From TMP-86 sp039807285 (GTDB taxonomy: Bacteria > Pseudomonadota > Gammaproteobacteria > Steroidobacterales > Steroidobacteraceae), in NCBI GenBank assembly GCA_044226785.1, contig JBGAGK010000007.1, forward strand, positions 62,001-126,000: 64,000 nucleotides of DNA, in the 5' to 3' direction. The position numbers were made by a program, and so were the translations under genes. The stretch's first letter is position 1. Each line of letters begins with the position of its first letter. The notes under the pieces are model-generated. The model did no database searches. It saw only the letters and a list, made by a program, of their open reading frames with translations, and was not told where the DNA came from. Shown piece after piece: positions 1 through 8,955 of this stretch.

Positions 1-1
1 C

Positions 2-1081
2 CGCATGAAAATCGCCCCGAACGGCGATGTCATCCTGGCCGAAACGGCTGCCGGCCGCATCAAGGTGCTGCGGCCCTCGAAGGATGGCACGCATGCCGGA
101 TCGGTCAGCGTGTTCGCGCAGGGTCTCGCTGAACCCTTCGGCATCGCGTTCTATCCGGTGAGCGGAGAACCGCAATGGCTGTATGTGGCCGAGGTCAATC
201 GCGTGGTGCGCTACCCCTACCGCACGGGCGACATCAGTGCCAGGGCCGTGCCCGAGGTCGTGGTGGCGCAACTCGTACCCGCGGGCGGTGGCCATTTCAC
301 GCGCGATCTGCTGTTCTCGCGCGACGGCAGGCGGATGTTCGTTTCGGTGGGTTCGCAATCCAACGTCGCCGAGGACATGCCGATCCAGACAGTCGCACAG
401 GCAAGACAATGGGAGCGCACGCACGGGACCGGCGCGGCCTGGGGCAATGAAACCGGCCGGGCGGCCGTTCATGTGTATGAAGCCGGCGGCAAACCGGGCG
501 GCAGTTTCGCGACCGGCCTTCGCAACTGCGTGGGACTTTCCCTGCAACCGTCGAACGGCAAACTGTGGTGCACGGTGAACGAGCGCGACATGCTGGGTGA
601 TGACCTCGTTCCCGATTACTCCACGCAGGTGCGCGAAGGCGGATTCTACGGCTGGCCCTGGTACTACCTCGGCGCGCACGAGGACCCGCGCCACAAGGAT
701 CAACGACCCGACCTGCGTGACCAGGTCATCGTTCCCGACGTGCTCTATCAGGCGCATTCCGCTGCGATGACGCTGACATTCTATGACGCGCGCAGCGGCC
801 GTGCCGCCTTCCCGCGCGAGTATGTGGGCGATGGGTTCGTCGCGTTCCATGGCTCCTGGAACAGGACCCAGCGCACGGGCAGCAAGCTCGTGCGCATCCG
901 GATGCGCGACGGCGTACCCACGGGCGGGTATCAAGACTTCCTCACCGGGTTCATCACCGACAATGAGCATGTCTGGGGACGCCCCTTCGACACGGTCGTT
1001 GCGCCCGACGGGGCACTGCTGATGAGCGAGGATGACAACGGGCTGATCTACCGCATCGCCTATCATGGTGAGAACCGATGA
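2..1081 (+). CDS. PQQ-type sorbosone/glucose dehydrogenase-like protein (5' end cut by window)
   Basis: This is the C-terminal part of a beta-propeller sugar dehydrogenase of the glucose/sorbosone dehydrogenase family, usually periplasmic and PQQ-linked. The open frame runs to the window edge, and the first in-frame Met (base 5) sits inside propeller sequence, so the true start lies upstream. Supporting motifs include GLRNCVGLSLQPSNGKLWCT, YGWPWYYLGAHEDP and the closing LLMSEDDNGLIYRI, which is typical of the last blade. The stop overlaps the next start (ATGA), so it is probably translationally coupled to the downstream PLP enzyme. The substrate cannot be read from the sequence. Confidence 0.8.
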   Translation, partial: RMKIAPNGDVILAETAAGRIKVLRPSKDGTHAGSVSVFAQGLAEPFGIAFYPVSGEPQWLYVAEVNRVVRYPYRTGDISARAVPEVVVAQLVPAGGGHFTRDLLFSRDGRRMFVSVGSQSNVAEDMPIQTVAQARQWERTHGTGAAWGNETGRAAVHVYEAGGKPGGSFATGLRNCVGLSLQPSNGKLWCTVNERDMLGDDLVPDYSTQVREGGFYGWPWYYLGAHEDPRHKDQRPDLRDQVIVPDVLYQAHSAAMTLTFYDARSGRAAFPREYVGDGFVAFHGSWNRTQRTGSKLVRIRMRDGVPTGGYQDFLTGFITDNEHVWGRPFDTVVAPDGALLMSEDDNGLIYRIAYHGENR

Positions 1082-2391
1082 CCTACGAGACCTATCACAA
1101 GCGCCGGATCGGCGATCACCTGCTGGCTCCGGAGACGCAGATGATGGGCTTTGGCTTCGATCCGGGCCTTTCCGAAGGCGCGCTCAAGCCGCCGATCTTT
1201 CTCACCTCCACCTTCGTCTTCCGGAACGCGCAGGAAGGCAAGGACTTCTTCGATTTCGCCTCCGGCCGGCGCCAGCCCCCGGCGGACCAGGGGAGCGGCC
1301 TCGTGTATTCGCGTTTCAACAACCCGAACCTGGAAGTGCTCGAGGACAGGCTCGCGTTGTGGGAAGGCAGCGAGACTGCCGCCGTGTTCTCCAGCGGCAT
1401 GGCGGCGATCTCGACCACGTTGCTGTCTCTGGTCCGGCCGGGCGATGTGGTGCTGATGAGCCAGCCGATCTATGGCGGCACCGAGACGCTGGTTGAGAAG
1501 ACGCTGGCCCTTTACAACGTCCACGCTGTCGGGTTCGATGACGGATGCGACCCGGCGGCAGTGGACGCAGCCGCTGAACGTGCATTCGCGCGGGCACGCT
1601 CGCAAGGCGGGCGCGTGCGTGTGCTGCTGGTGGAAACTCCGGCGAACCCGACCAACAATCTGGTCGATCTCGCGCTCATGCGGGCAGTTTCCGAACGGCT
1701 CGGCGCGCGGCAGGGCGGCGAGCGCCCACCGGTGGTGGTGGACAACACGTTTCTCGGACCGGTATTCCAGAAGCCGCTCGCTCACGGCGCTGACCTCGCG
1801 CTGTACTCACTCACCAAGTATGTGGGTGGTCATTCCGACCTCATCGCCGGCAGCGTACTCGGTTCGCGTTCGATGCTCGCACCGGTGCGTGCCCTGCGCG
1901 GCGCGCTGGGCACCCAGCTCGACCCCAATTCCGCGTGGATGCTGATGCGTTCGATGGAAACCCTTTCGATGCGCATGCATGGAAGCGCGGCGAATGCACG
2001 GCGCGTGGCCGAATTCCTGCGCAGCCATCCGAAAGTGGCGGAAGTGAATTACCTGGGATTCCTCGCCGGGGACGATCCGCGCTCTGCGGTATTCCGCCGC
2101 CAATGCGACAGTGCCGGTTCGACTTTCAGCTTCAGCATCAGAGGCGGCGAAGCCGAAGCCTTTCGCCTGCTGGACGCACTGCAGGTCATTCACCTGGCGG
2201 TAAGCCTTGGCGGCAATGAGTCACTGATATCCCACCCGGCGAGCACCACGCATTCCGGAGTTCCGAAGGCAACGCGCGAGCGTCTGGGCATCACGGATGC
2301 CGTGATCCGCATCTCGGTCGGGATCGAAAATGCGGCGGACCTGATCGAGGACCTTCGGCAGGCGCTCGAGCACGTCCAGAAGCACCCGTGA
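1078..2391 (+). CDS. Cys/Met metabolism PLP-dependent enzyme (methionine gamma-lyase / cystathionine gamma-synthase type)
   Basis: A 437-residue fold-type I PLP enzyme that acts on sulfur amino acids by gamma-elimination or gamma-replacement. The PLP-binding lysine is K247 in ALYSLTKYVGGHSDLIAG. Other family signatures are VYSRFNNPN near residue 80, SSGMAAIS (phosphate binding), VETPANPTN and VVVDNTFLGP. The C-terminal substrate domain contains SLGGNESLISHPASTTH. It overlaps the preceding dehydrogenase by 4 bases. Lyase, synthase and sulfhydrylase members are too similar to separate by eye. It is slightly longer than the usual 390-430 residues because of insertions near residues 65-75 and 155-180. 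Confidence 0.85.
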   Translation: MTYETYHKRRIGDHLLAPETQMMGFGFDPGLSEGALKPPIFLTSTFVFRNAQEGKDFFDFASGRRQPPADQGSGLVYSRFNNPNLEVLEDRLALWEGSETAAVFSSGMAAISTTLLSLVRPGDVVLMSQPIYGGTETLVEKTLALYNVHAVGFDDGCDPAAVDAAAERAFARARSQGGRVRVLLVETPANPTNNLVDLALMRAVSERLGARQGGERPPVVVDNTFLGPVFQKPLAHGADLALYSLTKYVGGHSDLIAGSVLGSRSMLAPVRALRGALGTQLDPNSAWMLMRSMETLSMRMHGSAANARRVAEFLRSHPKVAEVNYLGFLAGDDPRSAVFRRQCDSAGSTFSFSIRGGEAEAFRLLDALQVIHLAVSLGGNESLISHPASTTHSGVPKATRERLGITDAVIRISVGIENAADLIEDLRQALEHVQKHP

Positions 2392-2415
2392 ACCAGGCCC
2401 GGCATTGCCGGGTAC

Positions 2416-4011
2416 TCAGGCCGGTCCCACCGCCCCGAGATCGCCGGATGCCGGAATCCACCAGTCCTCGCCGCGCACCGTGGTCGCATACTCGGGCCAG
2501 CGATACTCGATGGGCGCCGTGAAGTCCCGGGGCAGGAGCGGTGCGATGTACCGGGCCCCGCTGGTGCGCTCCAGGAACTCCGCCCGCGCCGCGGCAACCG
2601 CCACCGGATTGGTCAGCAGTTCGAGCAGCGTGCAGGCGATGGTCTTGCCCGCGACCCTGACGGTCGGGTCGATGCACGGAGCCAGCCCGCCAAGGGCGTT
2701 GGAGACCCAGGCCGGGTAACCCGGATACCCTCGAGGCACCGTGAGCATGGGCCTTGCCACATACAGCCTCACGGTCGGCGCGTACCAGGTCATCTCGACG
2801 TAATCATCGGAAGTCCAGTGTGTCTGCCAGGCCGGCATCTGCTCGCGCAGGCGTGCCTCGGCAACCCTCGGCTCGATCAGCTGCTCGCAGGCCGGCAGGA
2901 AGGGCCGCGCGGCCGGTTCAAGGCCGAGGTTTCGCTGGATCTGCTGTGCCAGTGCAATGGCCTCCGGTCCATAGCTCGGTGGACCCACGGCCGCGAGGTT
3001 GCGATACGCCAGTTCTGCGAGCACATGGTTGGCAACGCCGGGGCGGGTGCGCGACACCCAGCGCCTGACCAGCCGGCAATGCGCGATCGCGGCTGCATGC
3101 TCCGCGTTCCGGTCCAGCACCTCGAGAATGGCCTCGGCCATCGGAATATCCGGCGTGCGCCAGGCATAATTGATCTGCGCGAGATGCGCGGGCAGGTTGT
3201 CGGCCGTCGCCTGACCCGCGGTGAGGATGGCCTCGTTCAGCGACCAGCCACCGGTGTGCGCGAGCATCGACTCCAGGGTGGCCTTGGTGAGCGAATACAG
3301 TGTGAACAACGCGACATTCGCGCCGGGGGCTCGCGCGGCAGAGTGCGCGGCGGCGATCGGGCTGTCGCTGGCCGAGGCGCCCCAGGTCTCGGGCGAATCG
3401 CAGATGAAGGAGTAGATGCGACTGCAGTAGGCGCCGCAGTGGGTATCCCAGCGGGTGGTGTTGCACAGGGGCAGCATGTAGAAGGGGTGAAAACTCACCA
3501 TGGCATCGATGCCATCGTAATACCCCCGAAGGCCATGAACCACCTTCGAGCCCTGCACCTTTTCCGCGGGTTCGCCGAAGAATCGCAGCGTGCCGGTGAC
3601 CTTCGCGGCCTGCATGGCATGTTGAGCCGCGAGAATTCCCGCCAGCGCGCCGATGCCCAGCGCCGAATGCGGGTCCGTATGACCCGGTGCGAACTCCGAC
3701 AATCCAGCGCGGGGCTCGCGCCGGGTCGACGCCGCCTGACAGTTGCCGGGCACGGCATCGTATTCCGCATAGGCAGCCACCGTGGGCCCCGGACCATTCG
3801 ACCACTGCGCCGCGAAGGCCGTGGGCATGCCGCCACTGCCCGCCTCCACCTCGAAACCTGCGCGCCGCAGGCGATCGACGAACCAGGCCGCCGACCGGTA
3901 TTCACGCCATGCGGGTTCAGCGAACTCCCAGATCGTGCGATGCCAGTCCGACAGGACGTCCCGCTGCTGTTCGATCCAGTTGCAGGCAATTTCCCCGGCT
4001 GTCGCTGTCAT
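2416..4011 (-). CDS. M20D-type amidohydrolase (AbgB-like aminoacyl hydrolase)
   Basis: A 531-residue metallopeptidase-like amidohydrolase related to the aminobenzoyl-glutamate hydrolase subunit AbgB. Visible elements are AAYAEYDAVPGN near residue 80, a metal-site-like stretch GHTDPHSALGIGALAG near residue 110, and FFGEPAEKVQGSKVVHG, where the family glutamate pair reads E-K. The dimerisation/lid region and a late SDDYVEMTWYAPTVRLYVA complete the fold. The usual GCGHN motif is altered to PGHTDPH, so the exact substrate is open. It converges with the PLP enzyme (24-base gap) and lies 6 bases after the beta-lactamase-like gene on the same strand, so the two are probably cotranscribed. Confidence 0.75.
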   Translation of the reverse strand: MTATAGEIACNWIEQQRDVLSDWHRTIWEFAEPAWREYRSAAWFVDRLRRAGFEVEAGSGGMPTAFAAQWSNGPGPTVAAYAEYDAVPGNCQAASTRREPRAGLSEFAPGHTDPHSALGIGALAGILAAQHAMQAAKVTGTLRFFGEPAEKVQGSKVVHGLRGYYDGIDAMVSFHPFYMLPLCNTTRWDTHCGAYCSRIYSFICDSPETWGASASDSPIAAAHSAARAPGANVALFTLYSLTKATLESMLAHTGGWSLNEAILTAGQATADNLPAHLAQINYAWRTPDIPMAEAILEVLDRNAEHAAAIAHCRLVRRWVSRTRPGVANHVLAELAYRNLAAVGPPSYGPEAIALAQQIQRNLGLEPAARPFLPACEQLIEPRVAEARLREQMPAWQTHWTSDDYVEMTWYAPTVRLYVARPMLTVPRGYPGYPAWVSNALGGLAPCIDPTVRVAGKTIACTLLELLTNPVAVAAARAEFLERTSGARYIAPLLPRDFTAPIEYRWPEYATTVRGEDWWIPASGDLGAVGPA

Positions 4012-4017
4012 CGAATA

Positions 4018-4854
4018 CTAACCTTCCCGCAATGAGCAGCGGATGGCTTGCCCGATTTCCCGCATGATGGCCAGCACCTCGTCACGCACGTCGCCGCGTT
4101 CATCACCGACTGACCAGTTGGCCAGTACCGCGTAGCATACCGCCCGGGCGGAAAGGCTCACCACACCCACGTCTGCACGGACACCCGTGTCGGTCCCGGT
4201 CTTGTTGACGAGCGTGATGCCCCGGTCGGGCTGGCTGTGGGCCAGCGGGTCGAGCCCGAAGGCGGATGCCACCATGGACAGATCCACCCCGTCGCGAAGC
4301 CAGTCCATCACGCGCGCGCTCGTCCCGGCACTCATGAACCCGCCGCTCCACAGAGCGCGGATCAGCGATGCGTATCCGGCGGCTGAACCCTCACTGAGCG
4401 TCGCAGGATGATCGGCATTTCGCACGTCGCGAACGCGATCATGCAGCTGCACATCCTTCACTCCCTGCGCGAGCATGGCAGATGCCAGCCGCTGCGGACC
4501 TCCGATGCGCTGGAGCAGGATGTTCGTCGCCCAGTTGTCGCTGGTGATTCCAACCAGGGCCGCCACGTCCCGGACCGTGAGCGAATCGACATCCAGATAT
4601 TGCCAGATGCCCGAATCCGCGACTTTCAATTCAGGGTCGCGCAAGAGCATCTCCCCGGCCGACAGCTCGCCGCGACCGATCTGTGCAGCCGCTTCGGCCA
4701 GCACGAGAATCTTGGCGAGGCTCGCGGACTTCAGTATCCGCCCCGGTGCCACTGACAGCAGCGCGTGATCCGGATGCATGGCGAGAACGAGTGCACTCCA
4801 GGACACACTGGACTCGGCCATCCGTTCCCGGATCAGACTCCAGGCTTCACTCAT
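4018..4854 (-). CDS. Class A beta-lactamase-like serine hydrolase
   Basis: A 278-residue protein of the class A beta-lactamase / serine hydrolase fold. The catalytic S-x-x-K tetrad is in KSASLAKILVLAE, the SDN loop in GITSDNWATNILL, and the KTG triad in LVNKTGTDTGVRADVG. No N-terminal signal peptide is evident, so it may be cytoplasmic and need not confer drug resistance; related hydrolases act on other amides or esters. The Omega-loop glutamate cannot be located confidently. It sits just upstream of the M20 amidohydrolase in a likely two-gene unit, which would fit breakdown of an amide-linked compound. Confidence 0.75.
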   Translation of the reverse strand: MSEAWSLIRERMAESSVSWSALVLAMHPDHALLSVAPGRILKSASLAKILVLAEAAAQIGRGELSAGEMLLRDPELKVADSGIWQYLDVDSLTVRDVAALVGITSDNWATNILLQRIGGPQRLASAMLAQGVKDVQLHDRVRDVRNADHPATLSEGSAAGYASLIRALWSGGFMSAGTSARVMDWLRDGVDLSMVASAFGLDPLAHSQPDRGITLVNKTGTDTGVRADVGVVSLSARAVCYAVLANWSVGDERGDVRDEVLAIMREIGQAIRCSLREG

Positions 4855-4900
4855 GGAATGACTCGTCCGGGAGGCGTACCGACATGTGCGCCGAGGTGCA

Positions 4901-6661
4901 CTAACCCTTCAGGCCCGGAAAATCTTCCTCGAAGAACTCCAGCGCATCCTTCACACCACGCTCGCGCCGCGTACGCTCCGTCTGGCGAAGCTCGACCCGC
5001 CGGATCTTTCCCGAGATGGTCTTGGGCAGTTCCTCGACGAACTCGATGCGTCGAATGCGCTTGTAGGGCGCCAGGGCCTTGCGGGCAAAGCTCAGGATTT
5101 CCAGAGCCGTGTGCTCGTTGGCCCTGCACTCGCGTGTCAGGATGATGAAAGCCTTGGGCACCGCGAGGCGCACCGGGTCCGGGCTGGGCACCACGGCCGC
5201 CTCGACCACGGCGACGTGCTCGATCAGCACGCTTTCCAGCTCGAAAGGACTGATGCGGTAATCCGAAGCCTTGAATACATCATCGGCGCGGCCGACATAG
5301 GTGTAATAGCCCCCGGCATCCCGCTGCGCCACGTCGCCGGTGCGGTAATACCCGCCTCGCATGACCTCGGCTGTCCGCTCGGTGCTGTCCGCATAACCGG
5401 CCATCAGACCCAGCGGCCGACCGGTACCCGGCATCCCGCCCGGAGCATCTCCGGGCACATCGTCGAGTTTCAGGGCCACCTCGCCTTCGTCGACTTCGCG
5501 GCCGTCGGGATCCAGCAGGGCCACCCGGTAGCCGGGGAGCGAGCGACCCATCGAACCCGGCTTCACGGGAAGACCCGGGGCATTGCCGATCATGGCTGTG
5601 GTTTCGGTCTGACCGTAGCCATCACGCAGCGTCAGGCCCCAGCCCTGCCGTACCTGCTCGATGATCTCGGGATTGAGCGGCTCGCCCGCGCCGATCACTT
5701 CGCGCAAGGCCAGACGGGACCGCCATGGCTCGAGCTTTTCCTGGATCAGCATGCGCCACACCGTCGGGGGCGCACACAGCGTGTTGACCCGATACTGCGC
5801 CATGGTCTGGAGCAATGCGGAGGCCGTGAATTTCGCGACGTTATGGATGAAGATGCAGGCACCTGCATTCCAGGGCGCGAAAAAACAGCTCCAGGCATGC
5901 TTGGCCCAGCCCGGTGAGGAAATGTTGAGATGGATGTCCCCGGGCGAAAGGCCGATCCAGAACATGGTCGACAGGTGGCCCACCGGGTAGCTCTGATGAG
6001 TGTGCATCACGAGCTTCGGCCTGGAAGTGGTGCCCGAGGTGAAATAGAGCAGCAGCGGGTCGCTCGCCTGCGTCGGCCCGTCGGGTGTGAACGCCGTGCC
6101 TGCGTGCCGGCTTTCCTCGAATGAACGCCAGCCCGGTGTCACGGCACCGACACAGATACGCGTGTATTCACCGCCAAGGGATTCGAATTTGGATACATGG
6201 GCCTGACCTGCGATCACGTGGCGCACCTGCCCACGCTCCAGACGGTCGCGCAGATCCTCGGCAGTCAGCAGGGCCGACGCAGGGATGACTACGGCACCCA
6301 GCTTGAAGGCCGCCAGCAGCGCCTCCCACAGTGCAACCTCGTTCCCCAGCATCATCAGGATACGGTCACCCCGCTTCACGCCCAGGGAGCGCAGCCAGTT
6401 CGCCACCTGACCGGACCGTTCGGACATTTTCGCGAAGGTAACCTTTGCCTCCTCCACACCCTCGGTCACGATCCACAGCGCAGGCGCCTCACCCTGCTCG
6501 CGCGCCAACCGGTCGAAATGATCCAGCGCCCAGTTGAAGTGCGACAGTCGCGGCCAGCGAAAGCTGCCGGCCAGATCGGCCTGTCGGTCGCGGTGCGAGA
6601 GCAGATGGTCACGTGCGGCGCGAAATGCGCCCGCCGAATGAGAATGAGTGTCGATGGTCAT
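4901..6661 (-). CDS. AMP-forming acyl-CoA synthetase
   Basis: A 586-residue ANL-superfamily ligase that adenylates a carboxylic acid and transfers it to CoA. The P-loop reads LLYFTSGTTSRPKLVMHTH, the A5 motif DGYGQTETTAMIG, the hinge GGYYTYVGRADDVFKASDY and the catalytic-lysine tail LPKTISGKIRRVELRQ. The length and the N-terminal PRLSHFNWALDHFD stretch resemble acetyl/medium-chain synthetases rather than long-chain FadD. It is transcribed away from a second ligase starting at 6785. The 123-base gap between them contains a perfect dyad and a hairpin, suggesting shared control. Acyl specificity is not predictable. Confidence 0.85.
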   Translation of the reverse strand: MTIDTHSHSAGAFRAARDHLLSHRDRQADLAGSFRWPRLSHFNWALDHFDRLAREQGEAPALWIVTEGVEEAKVTFAKMSERSGQVANWLRSLGVKRGDRILMMLGNEVALWEALLAAFKLGAVVIPASALLTAEDLRDRLERGQVRHVIAGQAHVSKFESLGGEYTRICVGAVTPGWRSFEESRHAGTAFTPDGPTQASDPLLLYFTSGTTSRPKLVMHTHQSYPVGHLSTMFWIGLSPGDIHLNISSPGWAKHAWSCFFAPWNAGACIFIHNVAKFTASALLQTMAQYRVNTLCAPPTVWRMLIQEKLEPWRSRLALREVIGAGEPLNPEIIEQVRQGWGLTLRDGYGQTETTAMIGNAPGLPVKPGSMGRSLPGYRVALLDPDGREVDEGEVALKLDDVPGDAPGGMPGTGRPLGLMAGYADSTERTAEVMRGGYYRTGDVAQRDAGGYYTYVGRADDVFKASDYRISPFELESVLIEHVAVVEAAVVPSPDPVRLAVPKAFIILTRECRANEHTALEILSFARKALAPYKRIRRIEFVEELPKTISGKIRRVELRQTERTRRERGVKDALEFFEEDFPGLKG

Positions 6662-6689
6662 GGCTGAAATCCCCCGGGTTCCGTACCAT

Positions 6690-6706
6690 CGTACAGCACC
6701 TGTACG
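6690..6706. promoter_or_regulatory. Perfect 17-bp dyad between divergent acyl-CoA ligases
   Basis: CGTACAG-CAC-CTGTACG has two perfect 7-base arms around a 3-base spacer. It lies 29 bases upstream of the minus-strand ligase start and about 80 bases upstream of the plus-strand one. Its size and symmetry suit a dimeric repressor such as a TetR- or GntR-type protein (inference; no regulator gene is adjacent). Confidence 0.45.
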
Positions 6707-6720
6707 GCCCCTGAGAACCG

Positions 6721-6738
6721 CCCTGCCTTGAGGCAGGG
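6721..6738. other. Short perfect hairpin upstream of the plus-strand ligase
   Basis: CCCTGCC-TTGA-GGCAGGG forms a 7-bp GC-rich stem with a tetraloop. No T-run follows, so it is not a clear intrinsic terminator. It lies in the leader of the gene at 6785 and could affect its mRNA or act as a protein site. Confidence 0.4.
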
Positions 6739-6784
6739 CCCGGGCAGACCCGGTAGAATTCCTTCACGTTTCGGGAGATGCATC

Positions 6785-8428
6785 ATGATTGGACTTATGA
6801 TGGATGTGCCGCTCCTGGTGTCGGGCATTCTGCAGCATGCAGCCCGTCACTACGGTGACACCGGGATCGTTTCGCGCCGCGCAGAAGGCGACATCCATCG
6901 TTATACTTACCGTGACTGCGAGATGCGCTCGCGTCGACTGGCGGATGCCCTTGTGCGTGCGGGCGTGAGCCTGGGTGACCGGATCGGGACATTGGCGTGG
7001 AACGGTTACCGGCACATGGAGCTGTATTACGCGGTGGCCGGCATGGGCGCGGTCATCCACACGATCAACCCGCGACTGCATCCCGAGCAGATCGCCTGGA
7101 TCATCAACCATGCGGGCGATGTGCATCTCGCATTCGACCTGAGCTTCCTGCCGATCATCCAGACCGTCGCCCCGCAATGCCCGAAGGTGAAGAGCTGGAT
7201 CGCGATGATCGACCCGGACCGCCAGCCTGCCCCTGGAAACATCGCCAATCTCGTCAACTACGAAAATCTCCTGGCCACCGGTTCGCCCGGATACCACTGG
7301 CCCGAGATCGACGAGCGCAGCGCGGCCGGACTGTGCTACACGTCGGGAACCACCGGAAACCCCAAGGGCGCGGTGTACTCCCACCGGTCCACCGTGCTGC
7401 ATGCCGTTGCCGCGGCATTGCCCAACGCGATCGGCGTTTCTTCGCGCGACTGCATCCTTCCGGTGGTGCCGATGTTTCACGTCAACGCCTGGGGGATTCC
7501 CTACACCTGCCCGGTCGCAGGTGCAAAGATCGTGTTCCCTGGCGCCCAGCTCGATGGCCGGTCACTGTATGAGCTGTTCGAAGCCGAAGGCGTAACCTGT
7601 GCGGCCGGAGTCCCCACGGTGTGGCTCGGGCTCCTGCAGTATCTGAGCCAGGCGGGCCTGAAGTTCTCGACCCTCAAGCGCACTGTGATCGGCGGGTCCG
7701 CTTGCCCACCGGCCATGATCCGCGCGTTCCGGGACGATCATGGCGTGGAAGTCATCCATGCCTGGGGCATGACCGAAACCTCACCGCTGGGCACTTCGTG
7801 CAGGCTGCAGGGAAAACACCTGCAGCAGGACGAAGCGGTCCGGCAAAACGTCCTCGAAAAGCAGGGGCAGGCGATCTTCGGGGTCGACATGAAGATCGTC
7901 GATGATGCTTGTGTGGAATTGCCCTGGGACGGCAAGACCTTCGGCAATCTTCTGGTCCGCGGCCCCTGGGTGATCCGCGAGTACTTCCGTGGAGAGGGCG
8001 GTGATCCACTGCAATACGATGCCGACGGTCGCGGCTGGTTTCCGACCGGCGACGTGGCAACCATCGACCCCGACGGTTACATGCAGATCACCGACCGCAG
8101 CAAGGACGTGATCAAGTCGGGTGGCGAGTGGATCAGCACCATCGACCTCGAGAATCTCGCGATCGGCCACCCCGCCGTCGCGAACGCGGCCGTGATCGGC
8201 GTGCCCCATCCGAAATGGGACGAACGTCCGTTGCTGATCATCGTGAAGCGGCCGGGCACGCGGGTTACCGGCGAGGAACTGCTCGCCTACTATGCCGGCA
8301 AGGTCGCGAAATGGTGGATACCCGACGACGTCCAGTTCGTCGACGCCATTCCGCTCGGCGCCACCGGCAAGATCCTCAAGACGAACCTGCGCGAGCAGTT
8401 CCGCGACTACAGGTTTCCCGGTACCTGA
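6785..8428 (+). CDS. Medium/long-chain fatty acid-CoA ligase (AlkK-like)
   Basis: A 547-residue AMP-forming acyl-CoA ligase. The ATP-binding P-loop reads GLCYTSGTTGNPKGAVYSH; further motifs are HAWGMTETSPLG, RGWFPTGDVATIDPDGYMQ and the terminal GATGKILKTNLREQF with the catalytic lysine. The start chosen is the ATG at 6785, 8 bases after GGGAG; the longer upstream frame lacks a ribosome site and reads through the hairpin. Sequence order and length resemble AlkK/FadD-type ligases activating fatty acids for beta-oxidation (family knowledge). It is divergent from another ligase at 6661. Confidence 0.85.
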   Translation: MIGLMMDVPLLVSGILQHAARHYGDTGIVSRRAEGDIHRYTYRDCEMRSRRLADALVRAGVSLGDRIGTLAWNGYRHMELYYAVAGMGAVIHTINPRLHPEQIAWIINHAGDVHLAFDLSFLPIIQTVAPQCPKVKSWIAMIDPDRQPAPGNIANLVNYENLLATGSPGYHWPEIDERSAAGLCYTSGTTGNPKGAVYSHRSTVLHAVAAALPNAIGVSSRDCILPVVPMFHVNAWGIPYTCPVAGAKIVFPGAQLDGRSLYELFEAEGVTCAAGVPTVWLGLLQYLSQAGLKFSTLKRTVIGGSACPPAMIRAFRDDHGVEVIHAWGMTETSPLGTSCRLQGKHLQQDEAVRQNVLEKQGQAIFGVDMKIVDDACVELPWDGKTFGNLLVRGPWVIREYFRGEGGDPLQYDADGRGWFPTGDVATIDPDGYMQITDRSKDVIKSGGEWISTIDLENLAIGHPAVANAAVIGVPHPKWDERPLLIIVKRPGTRVTGEELLAYYAGKVAKWWIPDDVQFVDAIPLGATGKILKTNLREQFRDYRFPGT

Positions 8429-8434
8429 ACCCGT

Positions 8435-8881
8435 TCAATGCCGGTCGTGGCCGCGGTCATGATCCTCGTCGTGATCATGGCCATGCCCGTGGCCGCGACC
8501 ATGCTCATCACCACGCTCGTGGTACCGCGGCCGCTCGCGGCGCGCCGGCACATACACCTCGTTGTACCAGCGATCCTGCACGAAATAGACCGGGCGGCCG
8601 CAGGCATCGTATTCATGGCAATGCTTGCGCCAGTGTTTGGCGTGTCCGGGCGGCACGTGCAGATACAGAGGAGCTGCGACGACCACAGTGGGCGGCGGGC
8701 TCACGATCAGCACCGGACGCGGATATACGAGCGCGGGCGGGGGCACGTTGCCGATGTCGATTCGGCCGTAAAGTCCCGGCTGGTCGATGCCGATGGAAAT
8801 GCCCACATTGACATCGCCTGCACGGACCTGCGAGGTCGCGGCCAGCGCTGCCAACACCCAGGCCCAGTGAATTCGATTCAT
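8435..8881 (-). CDS. Secreted protein with His/Asp-rich C-terminal tail
   Basis: A 148-residue protein beginning MNRIHWAWVLAALAATSQ, a clear signal peptide ending near ...VRAGD. The mature part has proline-valine stretches (PPPALVYPRPVLIV, PPPTVVVAAPLYLHVPPGHA), then HWRKHCHEYDACGRPVYFV with two cysteines. The final 30 residues are almost only H, D, G, E and R. Such tails often bind Ni, Zn or Cu (inference). The longer frame upstream of this Met lacks any sign of coding. It converges with the acyl-CoA ligase 6 bases away. No enzymatic domain is recognised. Confidence 0.65.
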   Translation of the reverse strand: MNRIHWAWVLAALAATSQVRAGDVNVGISIGIDQPGLYGRIDIGNVPPPALVYPRPVLIVSPPPTVVVAAPLYLHVPPGHAKHWRKHCHEYDACGRPVYFVQDRWYNEVYVPARRERPRYHERGDEHGRGHGHGHDHDEDHDRGHDRH

Positions 8882-8955
8882 GGCTGTCTCTGGCTGGTTA
8901 CACGGCCGCCAAGTTAACCAAACCGGGCTCAAGCGAATGAGTAGCGGGTCACATT

